Part shown: positions 26,220 through 35,579 of the stretch, in pieces
Layout of the letters: each line of letters begins with the position of its first letter
Position numbering within the stretch: the stretch's first letter is position 1
Assembly: GCA_040382055.1 (NCBI GenBank)
Contig: JBEIGE010000005.1
Span: 75,500 to 139,499, forward strand
From: JBEIGE01 sp040382055
GTDB lineage: Bacteria; Pseudomonadota; Gammaproteobacteria; Burkholderiales; Burkholderiaceae_C
Reading direction: 5' to 3'
Length of the DNA: 64,000 bases
The notes under the pieces: generated by a model
Database searches by the model: none
The model's input: the letters and a program-made list of their open reading frames with translations, nothing else
What the model was told of the DNA's origin: nothing
Made by a program: the position numbers and the translations under genes

Positions 26220-27227
26220 ATGAGCGACATTAAACTTTTCCGCCTGTCTGGCGGCACCGCCACCGAACTGCAAGGTAACGCGTCCGACTTGGAAAAGCCC
26301 CTGCAAACGCTGATCGAGGCCAACTTGCAGCCCTTGCTCAACATCCGCTTTATCGCCAGTGAGCATTCCACCGGCAAAACTCATGGCGGGCGTATTGACT
26401 CGCTGGGGCTGGATGAAAACCATTGCCCAGTCATCCTTGAATACAAACGCTCGGTGGGTGAGAACGTCATCAACCAGGGCTTGTTTTATCTCGATTGGCT
26501 GATGGACCACAAAGCAGATTTCAAGTTGCTGGTGTTGGACAAGCTGGGTGCAGCAGCGGCTGACGCCATTGACTGGAGTGCGCCGCGTGTGGTGTGCATA
26601 GCAGCGGATTTCACTAAGTACGACGGTCACGCGGTGCAGCAGATTGGCCGCAACATTGAGCTGATTCGCTACCGGCGCTTTGGTGCTGATTTGTTGCTCT
26701 TGGAAGCTGTCAACGCGGGGAGCGACGCGAATGGAAAATCCGCCACGGGAAAGCTGGCAAAAGCCAATGGCAGCAAGTTTTGGGCAGCGAGTGATGCAGT
26801 GATGGCACCGGTGGATTCAACGGGCGCAAAGGGCACCGGGCCAGACAAATCCTTTGCCGAGCTACTGGTGAACTTGCCGGATTCCGTACAAAGCCTATTG
26901 GCCTCTCTGGATGACTACACGTTTTCACTGGGTGACGACGTGCAGCGCAAGGAGCTACGTCTTTACGCGGCCTATAAGCGCTTGAAAAACTTTGCTACGG
27001 TGGTGCTGCACCGCAAGAACAGCCTGCTGCTGTATTTGCACGTTGATCCTGCTAAGGCTGTGCAGGTGCTGCCCAACGCGCGCGATGTAACCAACATTGG
27101 CCACTGGGGCACAGGAAACTTAGAGCTTGTGTTGACCACGCTGGTTGATTTGGAGGCTGCCAAGCCTTGGATCGCCGCAGCTTATGAGGGGCGTGATCCG
27201 GGCTTTGTTTTTGGGTCTTCAGCCTAG
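26220..27227 (+). CDS. DUF5655 protein with N-terminal nuclease-like fold
   Basis: A 335-aa protein. The N-terminal half has a PD-(D/E)xK-like pattern: Asp60 in GGRIDSLGLDE followed by Glu74-x-Lys76 in VILEYKR, with QGLFYLDWLMDHKADFKLLV after it, as in NucS/RecB-type nucleases. A low-complexity linker (about 165-205) leads to a C-terminal DUF5655-like domain (FAELLVNLPDSVQ, KELRLYAAYKRLKNFATVVL, IGHWGTGNLELVL). Such C-terminal domains are predicted nucleic-acid or transport-associated modules. No signal is present. It lies between the DUF488 pair and the McrBC-like pair, consistent with a defence role (inference). Confidence 0.72.
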   Translation: MSDIKLFRLSGGTATELQGNASDLEKPLQTLIEANLQPLLNIRFIASEHSTGKTHGGRIDSLGLDENHCPVILEYKRSVGENVINQGLFYLDWLMDHKADFKLLVLDKLGAAAADAIDWSAPRVVCIAADFTKYDGHAVQQIGRNIELIRYRRFGADLLLLEAVNAGSDANGKSATGKLAKANGSKFWAASDAVMAPVDSTGAKGTGPDKSFAELLVNLPDSVQSLLASLDDYTFSLGDDVQRKELRLYAAYKRLKNFATVVLHRKNSLLLYLHVDPAKAVQVLPNARDVTNIGHWGTGNLELVLTTLVDLEAAKPWIAAAYEGRDPGFVFGSSA

Positions 27228-27319
27228 GCTAACTTCCCCAACTCTTACATCGAAAACATCATGCTCACACGCTATTCCTGTGCAGCCTGTCTTTCGGCAA
27301 AAGCCTTATTACTTTGGCA

Positions 27320-27736
27320 ATGACTATGAATAAGTCGAAACCTTCTTTAGCCCGCTCGTCAACCGCCGAGTACCTGACCTTCATTGCCGCCAGCGGCCAA
27401 GGTGGCGTCGAGGCGGTGTATGCAGATGAAAACGTGTGGCTTACGCAGAAGATGTTGGGGCAGCTGTACGACGTGGACGTTCGCACCGTCAACTACCATC
27501 TGAGGAAGGTGTTCGCAGATAGCGAGCTGGAGGCCGGTTCAGTTATCCAAAATTTTCGGATAACTGCCTCCGACGGCAAAACCTACAACACCCAGCACTA
27601 CAACCTGGCCGCCGCCATGAGTGACCATTTTGTTGTCGTCAACAAAATGGTATACAAGTCTTCCCGACGGTTGGACTACCCGCCGTTGATAGGATTCACT
27701 CACTACGATCACCCGGATTCGGAAACAGGAACATAA
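27320..27736 (+). pseudogene. Truncated RhuM-family virulence protein
   Basis: Residues 1-~98 match the N-terminal part of RhuM proteins (AVYADENVWLTQKMLGQLYD, VRTVNYHLRKVF, SVIQNFRITASDGKTYNTQH, YNLAAAM), which normally continue for another 200 or more residues. From about 27617 the similarity stops and the frame reads unrelated sequence to a stop at 27734-27736. A full gene has thus been cut, perhaps by deletion or by insertion of the McrBC-type pair. A TTG at 27314 and an ATG at 27326 are other possible starts. RhuM function is unknown; homologues are common on islands and in phage-like regions. Confidence 0.65.
27624..27651. repeat. Perfect 12-bp-arm inverted repeat (hairpin) upstream of mcrB-like gene
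   Basis: ACCATTTTGTTG and CAACAAAATGGT are exact reverse complements around a TCGT loop. It begins a few bases after RhuM similarity ends. TATACA at 27651-27656 with TTGTTG at 27630-27635 could form a weak promoter around it, so it may be an operator or a junction scar. Confidence 0.55.
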
Positions 27737-27745
27737 GGGAGCCAG

Positions 27746-29242
27746 ATGAAAAACATACTCGCCGCCATCAATACTCCACGTCAGAGTTGGGATGAAGCCA
27801 CCATCCGGTTGGCGTTCAACACTGACATCAAAATCCGATACAACCGGATTCGAGACTTTGAAAGTAAGCGAAGTCCAGAGGAGACGCGCTTTCAACTGCG
27901 CGTCAACTCGGACACCAAAGACGGTGCTGCTCCCTACATTGCACTGATTGCCCCCGAACAAGATACCTCAGGACCTTACGGCGGTATGAGTTTCGTAGTG
28001 TTTCCTGCCGACGACGCTGGTCCAGCGTTGATCTGCATGGGGATCGGAACCCAGTCCATTGCGCCGGACGACATGGTCCTTGGCAAGCCAGGCCATGCGC
28101 GCCGGTGTCGGGCAGTTTCGCGCTGGGTCACGTCATTACCTGAGGGCGGCTTCAATTGGAGCAAACGCGATCCTGTTCGCACTGACTTGGATATACCCAA
28201 GGTGGTCAAGTCGCAGCTTGGTCGTTGGGATCAGTCGCTGAAAAAATACGGACCCGTCCTATACGCCTGCCATGCGGCGACCGGCTCGGGCACTGACGCG
28301 GACCACGCAGCCCAATTGGCCGCCCTCACCGCTTACCTCGACCTGTTTATGGACGAGCGCGGAATCGACCGCAAACAGGCCAGCGAGAAGGAGGCGCAGG
28401 CGGTGCGACTGCAGTGGCTGGCGCACTTGCTCCCATCTATATCGGAACCAGACACAGCCCAACTCTTGTCATATCGGCGCTTTGTTGTTCTCGAAGGGCC
28501 ACCGGGCACCGGCAAAACGCATTTGGCAAAGCGCTTGCTTGAGGCCCAATACAAAGGCCACGGCCATCTGATCCAATTCCATGCGGGTACAACCTATGAG
28601 TCCTTCATCGGTGGGTTGCGCCCTGTCAAAGATGGCGGTAGCCAAGGGTTCCACTTTTCTGCGGTCGGCGGACAGTTGATGCGCGCAGTGCAGCAAGCCG
28701 TTGCCGATACAACCAAACCCTATCTGCTTGTCATCGATGAAATCAACCGCGCCGACCTGGCCAAAGTGCTTGGTGAGGCCATGCATTTGTTTGAGCCAGT
28801 TGACCCTAACCGACAAGTCGAATTGGACTACGAGTTTGAAGAAATTAGCGGGCGCTCGCTCAAGTTGCCACCCAACTTGCACGTACTGGGCACAATGAAT
28901 ACCGCTGACCGGAGTATTGCAGTCTTGGACGTCGCGGTTCGACGGCGGTTTGCTTTCTCACCGGTGTGGCCAAGTTTGCAAGTCTTGAACGATGATCGGC
29001 AGTCCTGCGCGAGCATGCGAGAAAAGTTTGCCCAGCTGCTGGACTTGTTTGTGTCCCACGCGGGGGATGAGGCATTCAATTTTCTGCCTGGCCATGCCTA
29101 TTTCATGGAAGCGGACGAAGCCAAAGCAAAAACGAAGTTGCAGACGGAACTCAAACCCCTGCTACTGGAATACCTGGCGCAAGGCCATGTGAGCGGCTTT
29201 GGGGATGAGATTCATGCGTTCATTGACAGCCTTGAAGCCTGA
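27746..29242 (+). CDS. McrB-type AAA+ GTPase/ATPase, restriction subunit
   Basis: A 498-aa motor subunit of a modification-dependent restriction system. The C-terminal AAA+ module has Walker A GPPGTGKT (residues 251-258), Walker B LLVIDEINR (Asp331, Glu332) and the sensor-type MNTADRSIAVLD followed by VRRRFAF, characteristic of McrB. The N-terminal ~220 residues (GPYGGMSFVVFPADDAG, GKPGHARRCRAVSRW) would be the DNA-recognition part and do not match the E. coli McrB domain as far as I can tell. GGGAG lies upstream of the ATG. It is followed after 2 nt by the nuclease subunit. Together they would cut DNA carrying modified bases (inference from family). Confidence 0.88.
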   Translation: MKNILAAINTPRQSWDEATIRLAFNTDIKIRYNRIRDFESKRSPEETRFQLRVNSDTKDGAAPYIALIAPEQDTSGPYGGMSFVVFPADDAGPALICMGIGTQSIAPDDMVLGKPGHARRCRAVSRWVTSLPEGGFNWSKRDPVRTDLDIPKVVKSQLGRWDQSLKKYGPVLYACHAATGSGTDADHAAQLAALTAYLDLFMDERGIDRKQASEKEAQAVRLQWLAHLLPSISEPDTAQLLSYRRFVVLEGPPGTGKTHLAKRLLEAQYKGHGHLIQFHAGTTYESFIGGLRPVKDGGSQGFHFSAVGGQLMRAVQQAVADTTKPYLLVIDEINRADLAKVLGEAMHLFEPVDPNRQVELDYEFEEISGRSLKLPPNLHVLGTMNTADRSIAVLDVAVRRRFAFSPVWPSLQVLNDDRQSCASMREKFAQLLDLFVSHAGDEAFNFLPGHAYFMEADEAKAKTKLQTELKPLLLEYLAQGHVSGFGDEIHAFIDSLEA

Positions 29243-29244
29243 CC

Positions 29245-30696
29245 GTGGCCCAGGCACTGTCAGTCAACCCCGTTCGACGCATTCAGGATAGCGCACGGTT
29301 CTTTGTTTCTGCAGCAGACTGGCTTTTAGAGCCGGGTGTGGACAAACGCAAAGCCGGCGATCTGGCGCAGCGTCGTAGTGAAAATTTCTTAGTGATGAAC
29401 CGCGGAATTCTGAGCGACTTCGGTGTTCGCGGGCAGTTGGGTGGCGTGCGAGGGGACATCGGGCTATGGCTGGAGACAGACACTCGCATTGGAGCGCTGC
29501 CACTTCTGTCTCCGTCGTCAGCCAAACCGGAGTTGGGGCTTGTAGTCGAGCCACGCTTTTCCTGGACCAGCACGGGCGACATGCTGGTGGGCACTGGGTT
29601 TCGGATTACGCCCGAAATCCTGCCGTTGCCCCGCATGGTGCCAAACTCTGATCGACAAATTCCTTCTTGGGTGTTGAGCGCCACGGTCTTGATGCGCATC
29701 GAAGCCTTACTCAAGCAATCCTCTCGCCGCTTTGAAATGAGTGAGGCGATTCTGAACGCGCCCAAGGGGCAGGTGAATTGGAGCCGATATGCGGCCAACC
29801 ATTGGGCCCAAGGGCAGAGCTTGTCTATTCCCTGCCGATTCCCTGATTTATTGGCAGACACCAAATTGCATGGCGCAATGCATTGGACGGTGTTACGGCA
29901 CCAGGACGCATTGCGGACGCAGCGCGGAAGACATATTGCGGTCTTGCACCTTTTGCAACGGTGCGAGGCACTTCTTACCCAGTTGCGGCCTTACGCGCCT
30001 AACCAGCCGCATACCGGTTGGCAGCCGGCCAACAGCAATGCATCCACCGATGTCTTTCGCAAAGGTCTCGAAGCGATCCACTGGACAGTCGATGAACGGG
30101 GGCTAGGTGGCACCAGCGATCTGGCAGGTCTGCCGTGGCGCATGGACATGTCAGTTTTTTTTGAAGCATGGATTGAGTCCATAGCAGAAGCTACGGCCAA
30201 ACGCTTTCAGGCCAAACTCACTGCAGGCCGTCGGCACGAAACTTTAGTGCGGCTGCATTGGCAACCACAACGATTGGGCACCCAACGTGCACTGATCCCA
30301 GATGTGGTTTTGCAGCGCACAGATGTCACGCTGGTCATTGATGCCAAATACAAGCGTCACGCCCAACTGGTTGGTTACGGTGGATACGCAAGGGGTGATC
30401 ACGATTGGCAAGCACAGCATCGGGAAGATTTGCTACAAGTTCTGGCCTACAGCAGCCTTTTTGATACTCCGCGTGTGGTTGCATGCCTCGCCTACCCAAC
30501 ACCCCATGACCAATGGCAATTACTCCGCGACCAAGGTCGGGTATTGTCCCGTGCCTCAGTCAGGCATGGGCTACGTCAGGTCGAAGTTGCGATGGTTGCG
30601 GTACCCATGTCTGGAAGTGCTGCAGAAATTTCAGATGTTTTGGGGCGATTGCTGTTGCCAGCCGACGTTGGTACGGGGGCTAAGCCGCTTATGTAG
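29245..30696 (+). CDS. McrC-type nuclease subunit
   Basis: A 483-aa McrC-family partner of the upstream AAA+ protein. The N-terminal half resembles the McrC beta domain that contacts McrB. The C-terminal PD-(D/E)xK nuclease core is visible as IPDVVLQRTDVTLVIDAKYK, with Asp353, Asp366 and Lys368; downstream EDLLQVLAYSSLF is the conserved helix of McrC proteins. The start is GTG at 29245, two nucleotides after the mcrB-like stop, indicating coupled translation. It is longer than E. coli McrC (about 350 aa), mainly at the N-terminus. Confidence 0.85.
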   Translation: MAQALSVNPVRRIQDSARFFVSAADWLLEPGVDKRKAGDLAQRRSENFLVMNRGILSDFGVRGQLGGVRGDIGLWLETDTRIGALPLLSPSSAKPELGLVVEPRFSWTSTGDMLVGTGFRITPEILPLPRMVPNSDRQIPSWVLSATVLMRIEALLKQSSRRFEMSEAILNAPKGQVNWSRYAANHWAQGQSLSIPCRFPDLLADTKLHGAMHWTVLRHQDALRTQRGRHIAVLHLLQRCEALLTQLRPYAPNQPHTGWQPANSNASTDVFRKGLEAIHWTVDERGLGGTSDLAGLPWRMDMSVFFEAWIESIAEATAKRFQAKLTAGRRHETLVRLHWQPQRLGTQRALIPDVVLQRTDVTLVIDAKYKRHAQLVGYGGYARGDHDWQAQHREDLLQVLAYSSLFDTPRVVACLAYPTPHDQWQLLRDQGRVLSRASVRHGLRQVEVAMVAVPMSGSAAEISDVLGRLLLPADVGTGAKPLM

Positions 30697-30961
30697 TTGA
30701 CAGCACGAACGTCACTAATTTGTTGATTTGCACGTTGATTGGTCGGTGTTTGAGCTTGCCAATTTCGAGGCCGTGAACCATAAAAAGTTGGCCATGGAGC
30801 AGCTTTGCTATTGCGTTGCTACAGGTGTTTTCTTCTCGGTGCATCGCAACCCGTAAGGTGAAGCGAAGTAGCGATATTCGCGATTCCTTGCCAAGACGGT
30901 CTGCCGCGAAAAGATCGAACAGGAAGCTGTAGCCTGATAGATCAAAAGAAAACGCCGTCAA
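30689..30961 (-). CDS. Hypothetical 90-aa frame in island edge
   Basis: An open frame (MTAFSFDLSGYSFLFDLFAA to INKLVTFVLSTT) in the AT-richer gap between the mcrC-like gene and argG, overlapping the mcrC-like 3' end by 8 nt. No family is recognised and no strong ribosome site is seen. It may be a chance frame or a remnant. Confidence 0.22.
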   Translation of the reverse strand: MTAFSFDLSGYSFLFDLFAADRLGKESRISLLRFTLRVAMHREENTCSNAIAKLLHGQLFMVHGLEIGKLKHRPINVQINKLVTFVLSTT

Positions 30962-31088
30962 TGGCGGGCGTTTGAATAAGTTGTAGGTCCTGAGTTCGAG
31001 GATCCCACCCGTTCCGGCTGTCTCCGTTGCCAGAGACCTCTACTAACCCCACGCTTACCTACGGGGAGAATATAAACCGTATTTGGTT
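30962..31088. other. Non-coding edge of island, with tRNA-3'-like text
   Basis: This stretch before the argG stop contains AGGTCCTGAGTTCGAGG (30986-31002), which recalls a tRNA variable loop and T-loop, but the arms do not pair properly. A 5-bp hairpin GTCTC/GAGAC lies near 31020-31038. Confidence 0.3.
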
Positions 31089-32470
<1,382 letters not shown>

Positions 32471-32515
32471 GCAAGACGAGGCTGGAGCAAGACAGGGCCC
32501 GAAGTGGCCGGGCAG

Positions 32516-32833
32516 TTAACCGAAATGGCAAATGTAGTGGTAGGGCTCGGTCACCCGGATCTGGAAGCTGGAATGTCCGGGCACCTGAAATTTGTCTCCC
32601 GCGCGTGAACTGATCCATTCCGAGCTGCCATCAAGCTTGAACTCGCACCAGCCGGCCACGCATTCCATGATTTCAGGCTCGCCGGTTTTGAAGGTCAGGG
32701 TGGCGGGTAGGATCACGCCCACCGATTTTTTACGGCCATCGGCCAGGGTGATTTGGTGGCTGACGCATTTGCCGTCAAAGTAAACGCTGGCTTGGGTGGT
32801 GACGGTAACGTCGCTGATGTGTGAGGTGGTCAT
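32516..32833 (-). CDS. ppnP: Pyrimidine/purine nucleoside phosphorylase
   Basis: A 105-aa cupin-fold protein of the PpnP (DUF1255, YaiE) family, which splits nucleosides with phosphate to base and ribose 1-phosphate. Segments ASVYFDGKCVSHQI, KSVGVILPATLTFKTGEPEI and GDKFQVPGHSSFQIRV cover the cupin core, and the C-terminus YHYICHFG is typical. Length is as in the family. It is on the same strand upstream of argG and downstream of the Spx-like gene. Confidence 0.92.
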   Translation of the reverse strand: MTTSHISDVTVTTQASVYFDGKCVSHQITLADGRKKSVGVILPATLTFKTGEPEIMECVAGWCEFKLDGSSEWISSRAGDKFQVPGHSSFQIRVTEPYHYICHFG

Positions 32834-32914
32834 GGTTGGTGATCGAAGTCTGTACGCGATGATCTTGTGCAGGTGGTGTATTCAGGCTTACTTGTAAGGT
32901 GTGAGACCGCGATT

Positions 32915-33307
32915 TTAGGGCAGGTGGCTGTTTGAGCTGTGGGCGAAGCGCTCGGCGGAAAATCCCACCGTCAAACGCTGATCGCCCCAGCGCACTACCG
33001 GGCGCTTGATCACGCTGGGGTGCGCCATCATCACGGCGCGGGCGCTGGGCGCGTCGATCACCGCGGCTTGGGTCTGCGGCTCCAGTTTGCGCCAGGTGGT
33101 GCCCTTGCGGTTCAACAGGGCCTCCCAACCCAGCGTGATCAACCAATCGTCCAGCGCCTGGGCGGGAACACCCTGCGTCTTGAAATCATGGAAAACATAG
33201 TCCAGGCCTTGCAGCGTGAGCCATTGCCGGGCTTTTTTGACGGTATCGCAGTTGGAGATGCCGTACAGCGTGATGCAGGAGGGTGAACTGGCCGGGGGTG
33301 TGGTCAT
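32915..33307 (-). CDS. Spx/MgsR/ArsC-family thioredoxin-fold protein
   Basis: About 130 aa with ITLYGISNCDTVKKARQWL at the N-terminus. Only one Cys of the CxxC position remains (C-D-T), as in arsenate-reductase-like YffB/Spx proteins. RPVVRWGDQRLTVGFS and IKRPVV are the conserved C-terminal part. In Proteobacteria this family is of uncertain function; a glutathione-dependent reductase role has been suggested. I chose the ATG at 33305-33307; an upstream ATG at 33343 overlaps folC on the other strand and has GGCAGGG before it, so it is a real alternative. Divergent from folC, with a palindrome between. Confidence 0.8.
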   Translation of the reverse strand: MTTPPASSPSCITLYGISNCDTVKKARQWLTLQGLDYVFHDFKTQGVPAQALDDWLITLGWEALLNRKGTTWRKLEPQTQAAVIDAPSARAVMMAHPSVIKRPVVRWGDQRLTVGFSAERFAHSSNSHLP

Positions 33308-33325
33308 GGGTATTTTTTGATGGGA

Positions 33326-33337
33326 GACAATATTGTC
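33326..33337. promoter_or_regulatory. 12-bp perfect palindrome between Spx-like gene and folC
   Basis: GACAATATTGTC is its own reverse complement and sits between the divergent starts, just after the folC ribosome site. It could be a small operator or chance. Confidence 0.3.
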
Positions 33338-34715
33338 CTTCATGACCCTGCCTTCAATGCCATCCTCATCCGCTGCGGTCTTTGTACCGCCAACTGCTAA
33401 CAGCCCGCTGTCCGACTGGCTGGCTTACTGCGAGCACCTGCATCCCAAGAACATTGACATGGGGCTGGACCGGGTTCAGGTCGTTGCCAAGCGCATGGGC
33501 ATTGCCTTTCGCTGCCCGGTCATCACCGTGGCGGGAACCAATGGCAAGGGCTCCACCTGCGCCATGCTTGAATCCATTCTGGGCCAGGCCGGTTACCGCA
33601 CCGGGGTCTACACCTCGCCGCATCTGGTGCATTTTGAAGAACGCCTCAGGTTGGCCGGTGAACCCGTCAATGCTGCTGATTTGGTAGCGTCCTTTGCAGC
33701 TGTGGAAAGGGCTAGAGCCGGAAATGAGGTTATGGCCAATGGCGCTGCGGTTTCGCTGAGCTACTTTGAATTCACCACGCTGGCCATACTGGACCAGATG
33801 ATGCGTGCCGAGCTGGATGTGGCCATCCTCGAGGTGGGGCTGGGCGGGCGGCTGGATGCGGTAAACATCATCGAGCCGGACTGTTCGGTGATCACCAGCA
33901 TAGACCTTGATCACATGGAATTTCTGGGCCCCGACCGTGAGAGCATAGGCCGCGAGAAGGCGGGCATCATGCGCACCGGCCGTCCGGTGATCGTGAGCGA
34001 CCCCATGCCGCCGCAAAGCGTGATTGACCACGCCAAGGACATTGATGCTGATTTATGGCGCTTTGGCCACGATTTCAATGTCAGCGGCGACAAGCAACAG
34101 TGGGGCTGGGCCGGCCGGGGCCGCCGCTACAGTGGTCTGGCCTACCCGGCATTGCGCGGTGCGAACCAATTGGTCAATGCCGCCGGGGTGCTGGCCGCTT
34201 TGACCGCCGTGCGTGAGCAATTGCCGGTAACGGCCCAGGCCGTGCGCAACGGACTGGCTTTTGTTGAATTGCCCGGCCGCTTTCAGATCATCCCCGGTCA
34301 GCCCACCCTGGTGCTGGATGTGGCGCACAACCCGCATTCGGTGGCGGCCTTGACGGCCAATCTGGACGCCATGGGGTTTTTTCCGACCACACATGCGGTT
34401 TTTGGGGCCATGGCCGACAAGGATTTGGACGCCATGCTGGGCAAGATCAACCCGCTGATTGACCGCTGGTATTTCAGCGCTCTGCCCATGGCCAGAGCGG
34501 CATCAGCCCAGGCCTTGATGAGCCGCTGGCAGACCTTGAATGTGCGCAAGACCGCCGTGTCTGCGGTCTATGACAATCCGGAATTGGCACTGCAAGCCGC
34601 CATCCAGGCGGCTGACCCCGCTGATAGAATTGTGGTCTTCGGATCGTTCCTCACTGTGGGGGGCGTTTTGAAAGATGGCCTACCCCGCCTGCAAGCCAAA
34701 CATTTGAACTCCTGA
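33333..34715 (+). CDS. folC: Bifunctional folylpolyglutamate/dihydrofolate synthase
   Basis: A 460-aa Mur-ligase-fold enzyme that adds Glu to dihydropteroate and to folates with ATP (cytosol). The P-loop VAGTNGKGSTCAMLESI, TSPHLVHFEERLRL, VGLGGRLDAVNIIEPD, SIDLDHMEFLG and DVAHNPHSV are the family motifs. The start TTG at 33333 is supported by GGGAG 6 nt upstream; ATG at 33342 is the alternative. A repeat insertion (33685-33719) encodes VASFAAVERARAG in a loop. It heads the folC-SPOR-cvpA-purF run common in Proteobacteria. Confidence 0.95.
   Translation: MSFMTLPSMPSSSAAVFVPPTANSPLSDWLAYCEHLHPKNIDMGLDRVQVVAKRMGIAFRCPVITVAGTNGKGSTCAMLESILGQAGYRTGVYTSPHLVHFEERLRLAGEPVNAADLVASFAAVERARAGNEVMANGAAVSLSYFEFTTLAILDQMMRAELDVAILEVGLGGRLDAVNIIEPDCSVITSIDLDHMEFLGPDRESIGREKAGIMRTGRPVIVSDPMPPQSVIDHAKDIDADLWRFGHDFNVSGDKQQWGWAGRGRRYSGLAYPALRGANQLVNAAGVLAALTAVREQLPVTAQAVRNGLAFVELPGRFQIIPGQPTLVLDVAHNPHSVAALTANLDAMGFFPTTHAVFGAMADKDLDAMLGKINPLIDRWYFSALPMARAASAQALMSRWQTLNVRKTAVSAVYDNPELALQAAIQAADPADRIVVFGSFLTVGGVLKDGLPRLQAKHLNS
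33685..33719 (+). repeat. Interspersed repeat copy 3 (inside folC)
   Basis: TAGCG, 16 nt, AAAGGGC, TAGAGCC. Same spacing and same reading frame (GTA GCG) as the acyl-CoA synthetase copy. Confidence 0.6.
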
Positions 34716-34725
34716 TTCACACCGC

Positions 34726-35559
34726 ATGGCTTTTTTCAAGTTTCGCAAGGGAAGCGACGACGTGGCACCGCCACCTGCCGTACCCGAAAGCGTTGAGGCG
34801 ATGCGCAAGCGCGCCAAGCAGCGTCTTATCGGTGCTGTGGTGCTGGTCCTCATAGGCGTGGTTGGTTTTCCCCTGCTGGTTGACAACCAGCCCCGACCCA
34901 TCGCTGTGGATATCCCGATTAGCATCCCGGACCGCAACAAGGTTGCCCCCCTGCCTGCGCCTGTACAACAGGCCACCGGCACGGTGGTTCAAGCGCCGCC
35001 AACACCGGTGCAGCCGTCGCCCACCCCGTCACCCACCCCGTCTTCTGCCGCTAGCCCTGCCGCTGCACCCTCGGTCTCTGCACCCACAGTGGCTGCACAA
35101 GCCGTGGCTGCACCTTCAGCCGCCGCCGCACCAGTAGCCGCACCTCCAGTTGCAAAAGACCAAGCCAAGCCCCCTACCAGTTCTCAGGAAACCAGGAAAC
35201 CAGAGCTTGATTCCGGGGCCAGGGCGCAGGCGCTGCTCGAAGGCGACTCGCCTTCTGCTGTGGCTTCATCAGCGCCTGCCCAAGCCAACGCCTCATCCCC
35301 ACCCACGCCAGTGGCAGGGCCCGGTGAGCGCTACATTGTTCAGTTTGGTGCTTATGCGGATGCGGCCAAAGCTCGGGAGGCGCGACTCAAAGTGGAGGCC
35401 GCTGGCCTCAAAACCTATGCGCAGGTGATTGAGACCGCAGAAGGCAAGCGATACCGGGTCCGCGTTGGACCCTATGTCAGCAAGGTCGAGGCAGAAAAAG
35501 CCGCCGAGAAGATCAAAAAACTTGATTTGCAGGCGGCCATTTTGACCATCCCTTCCTGA
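34726..35559 (+). CDS. SPOR domain inner-membrane protein (DedD-like)
   Basis: A 277-aa protein with one membrane helix near residues 30-48 (RLIGAVVLVLIGVVGFPLLV), a long Pro/Ala-rich periplasmic linker (about 75-190) and a C-terminal SPOR domain (RYIVQFGAYADAAKAREARL, RYRVRVGPYVSKVEAEKAAE). SPOR domains bind glycan strands lacking stem peptides at the septum, so a cell-division role is likely. Its place between folC and cvpA is that of dedD in many Proteobacteria, which supports the assignment. Confidence 0.88.
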   Translation: MAFFKFRKGSDDVAPPPAVPESVEAMRKRAKQRLIGAVVLVLIGVVGFPLLVDNQPRPIAVDIPISIPDRNKVAPLPAPVQQATGTVVQAPPTPVQPSPTPSPTPSSAASPAAAPSVSAPTVAAQAVAAPSAAAAPVAAPPVAKDQAKPPTSSQETRKPELDSGARAQALLEGDSPSAVASSAPAQANASSPPTPVAGPGERYIVQFGAYADAAKAREARLKVEAAGLKTYAQVIETAEGKRYRVRVGPYVSKVEAEKAAEKIKKLDLQAAILTIPS

Positions 35560-35579
35560 CCCTGACTGACCCAAGCTTT

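Noticed and set aside
30980..31020. tRNA gene
   Set aside because: Only T-loop-like text; the T-stem and acceptor do not pair, and no anticodon arm lies upstream.
24417..31088. CRISPR array or transposase in the accessory region
   Set aside because: No regularly spaced direct repeats and no transposase or integrase motifs were found on either strand.
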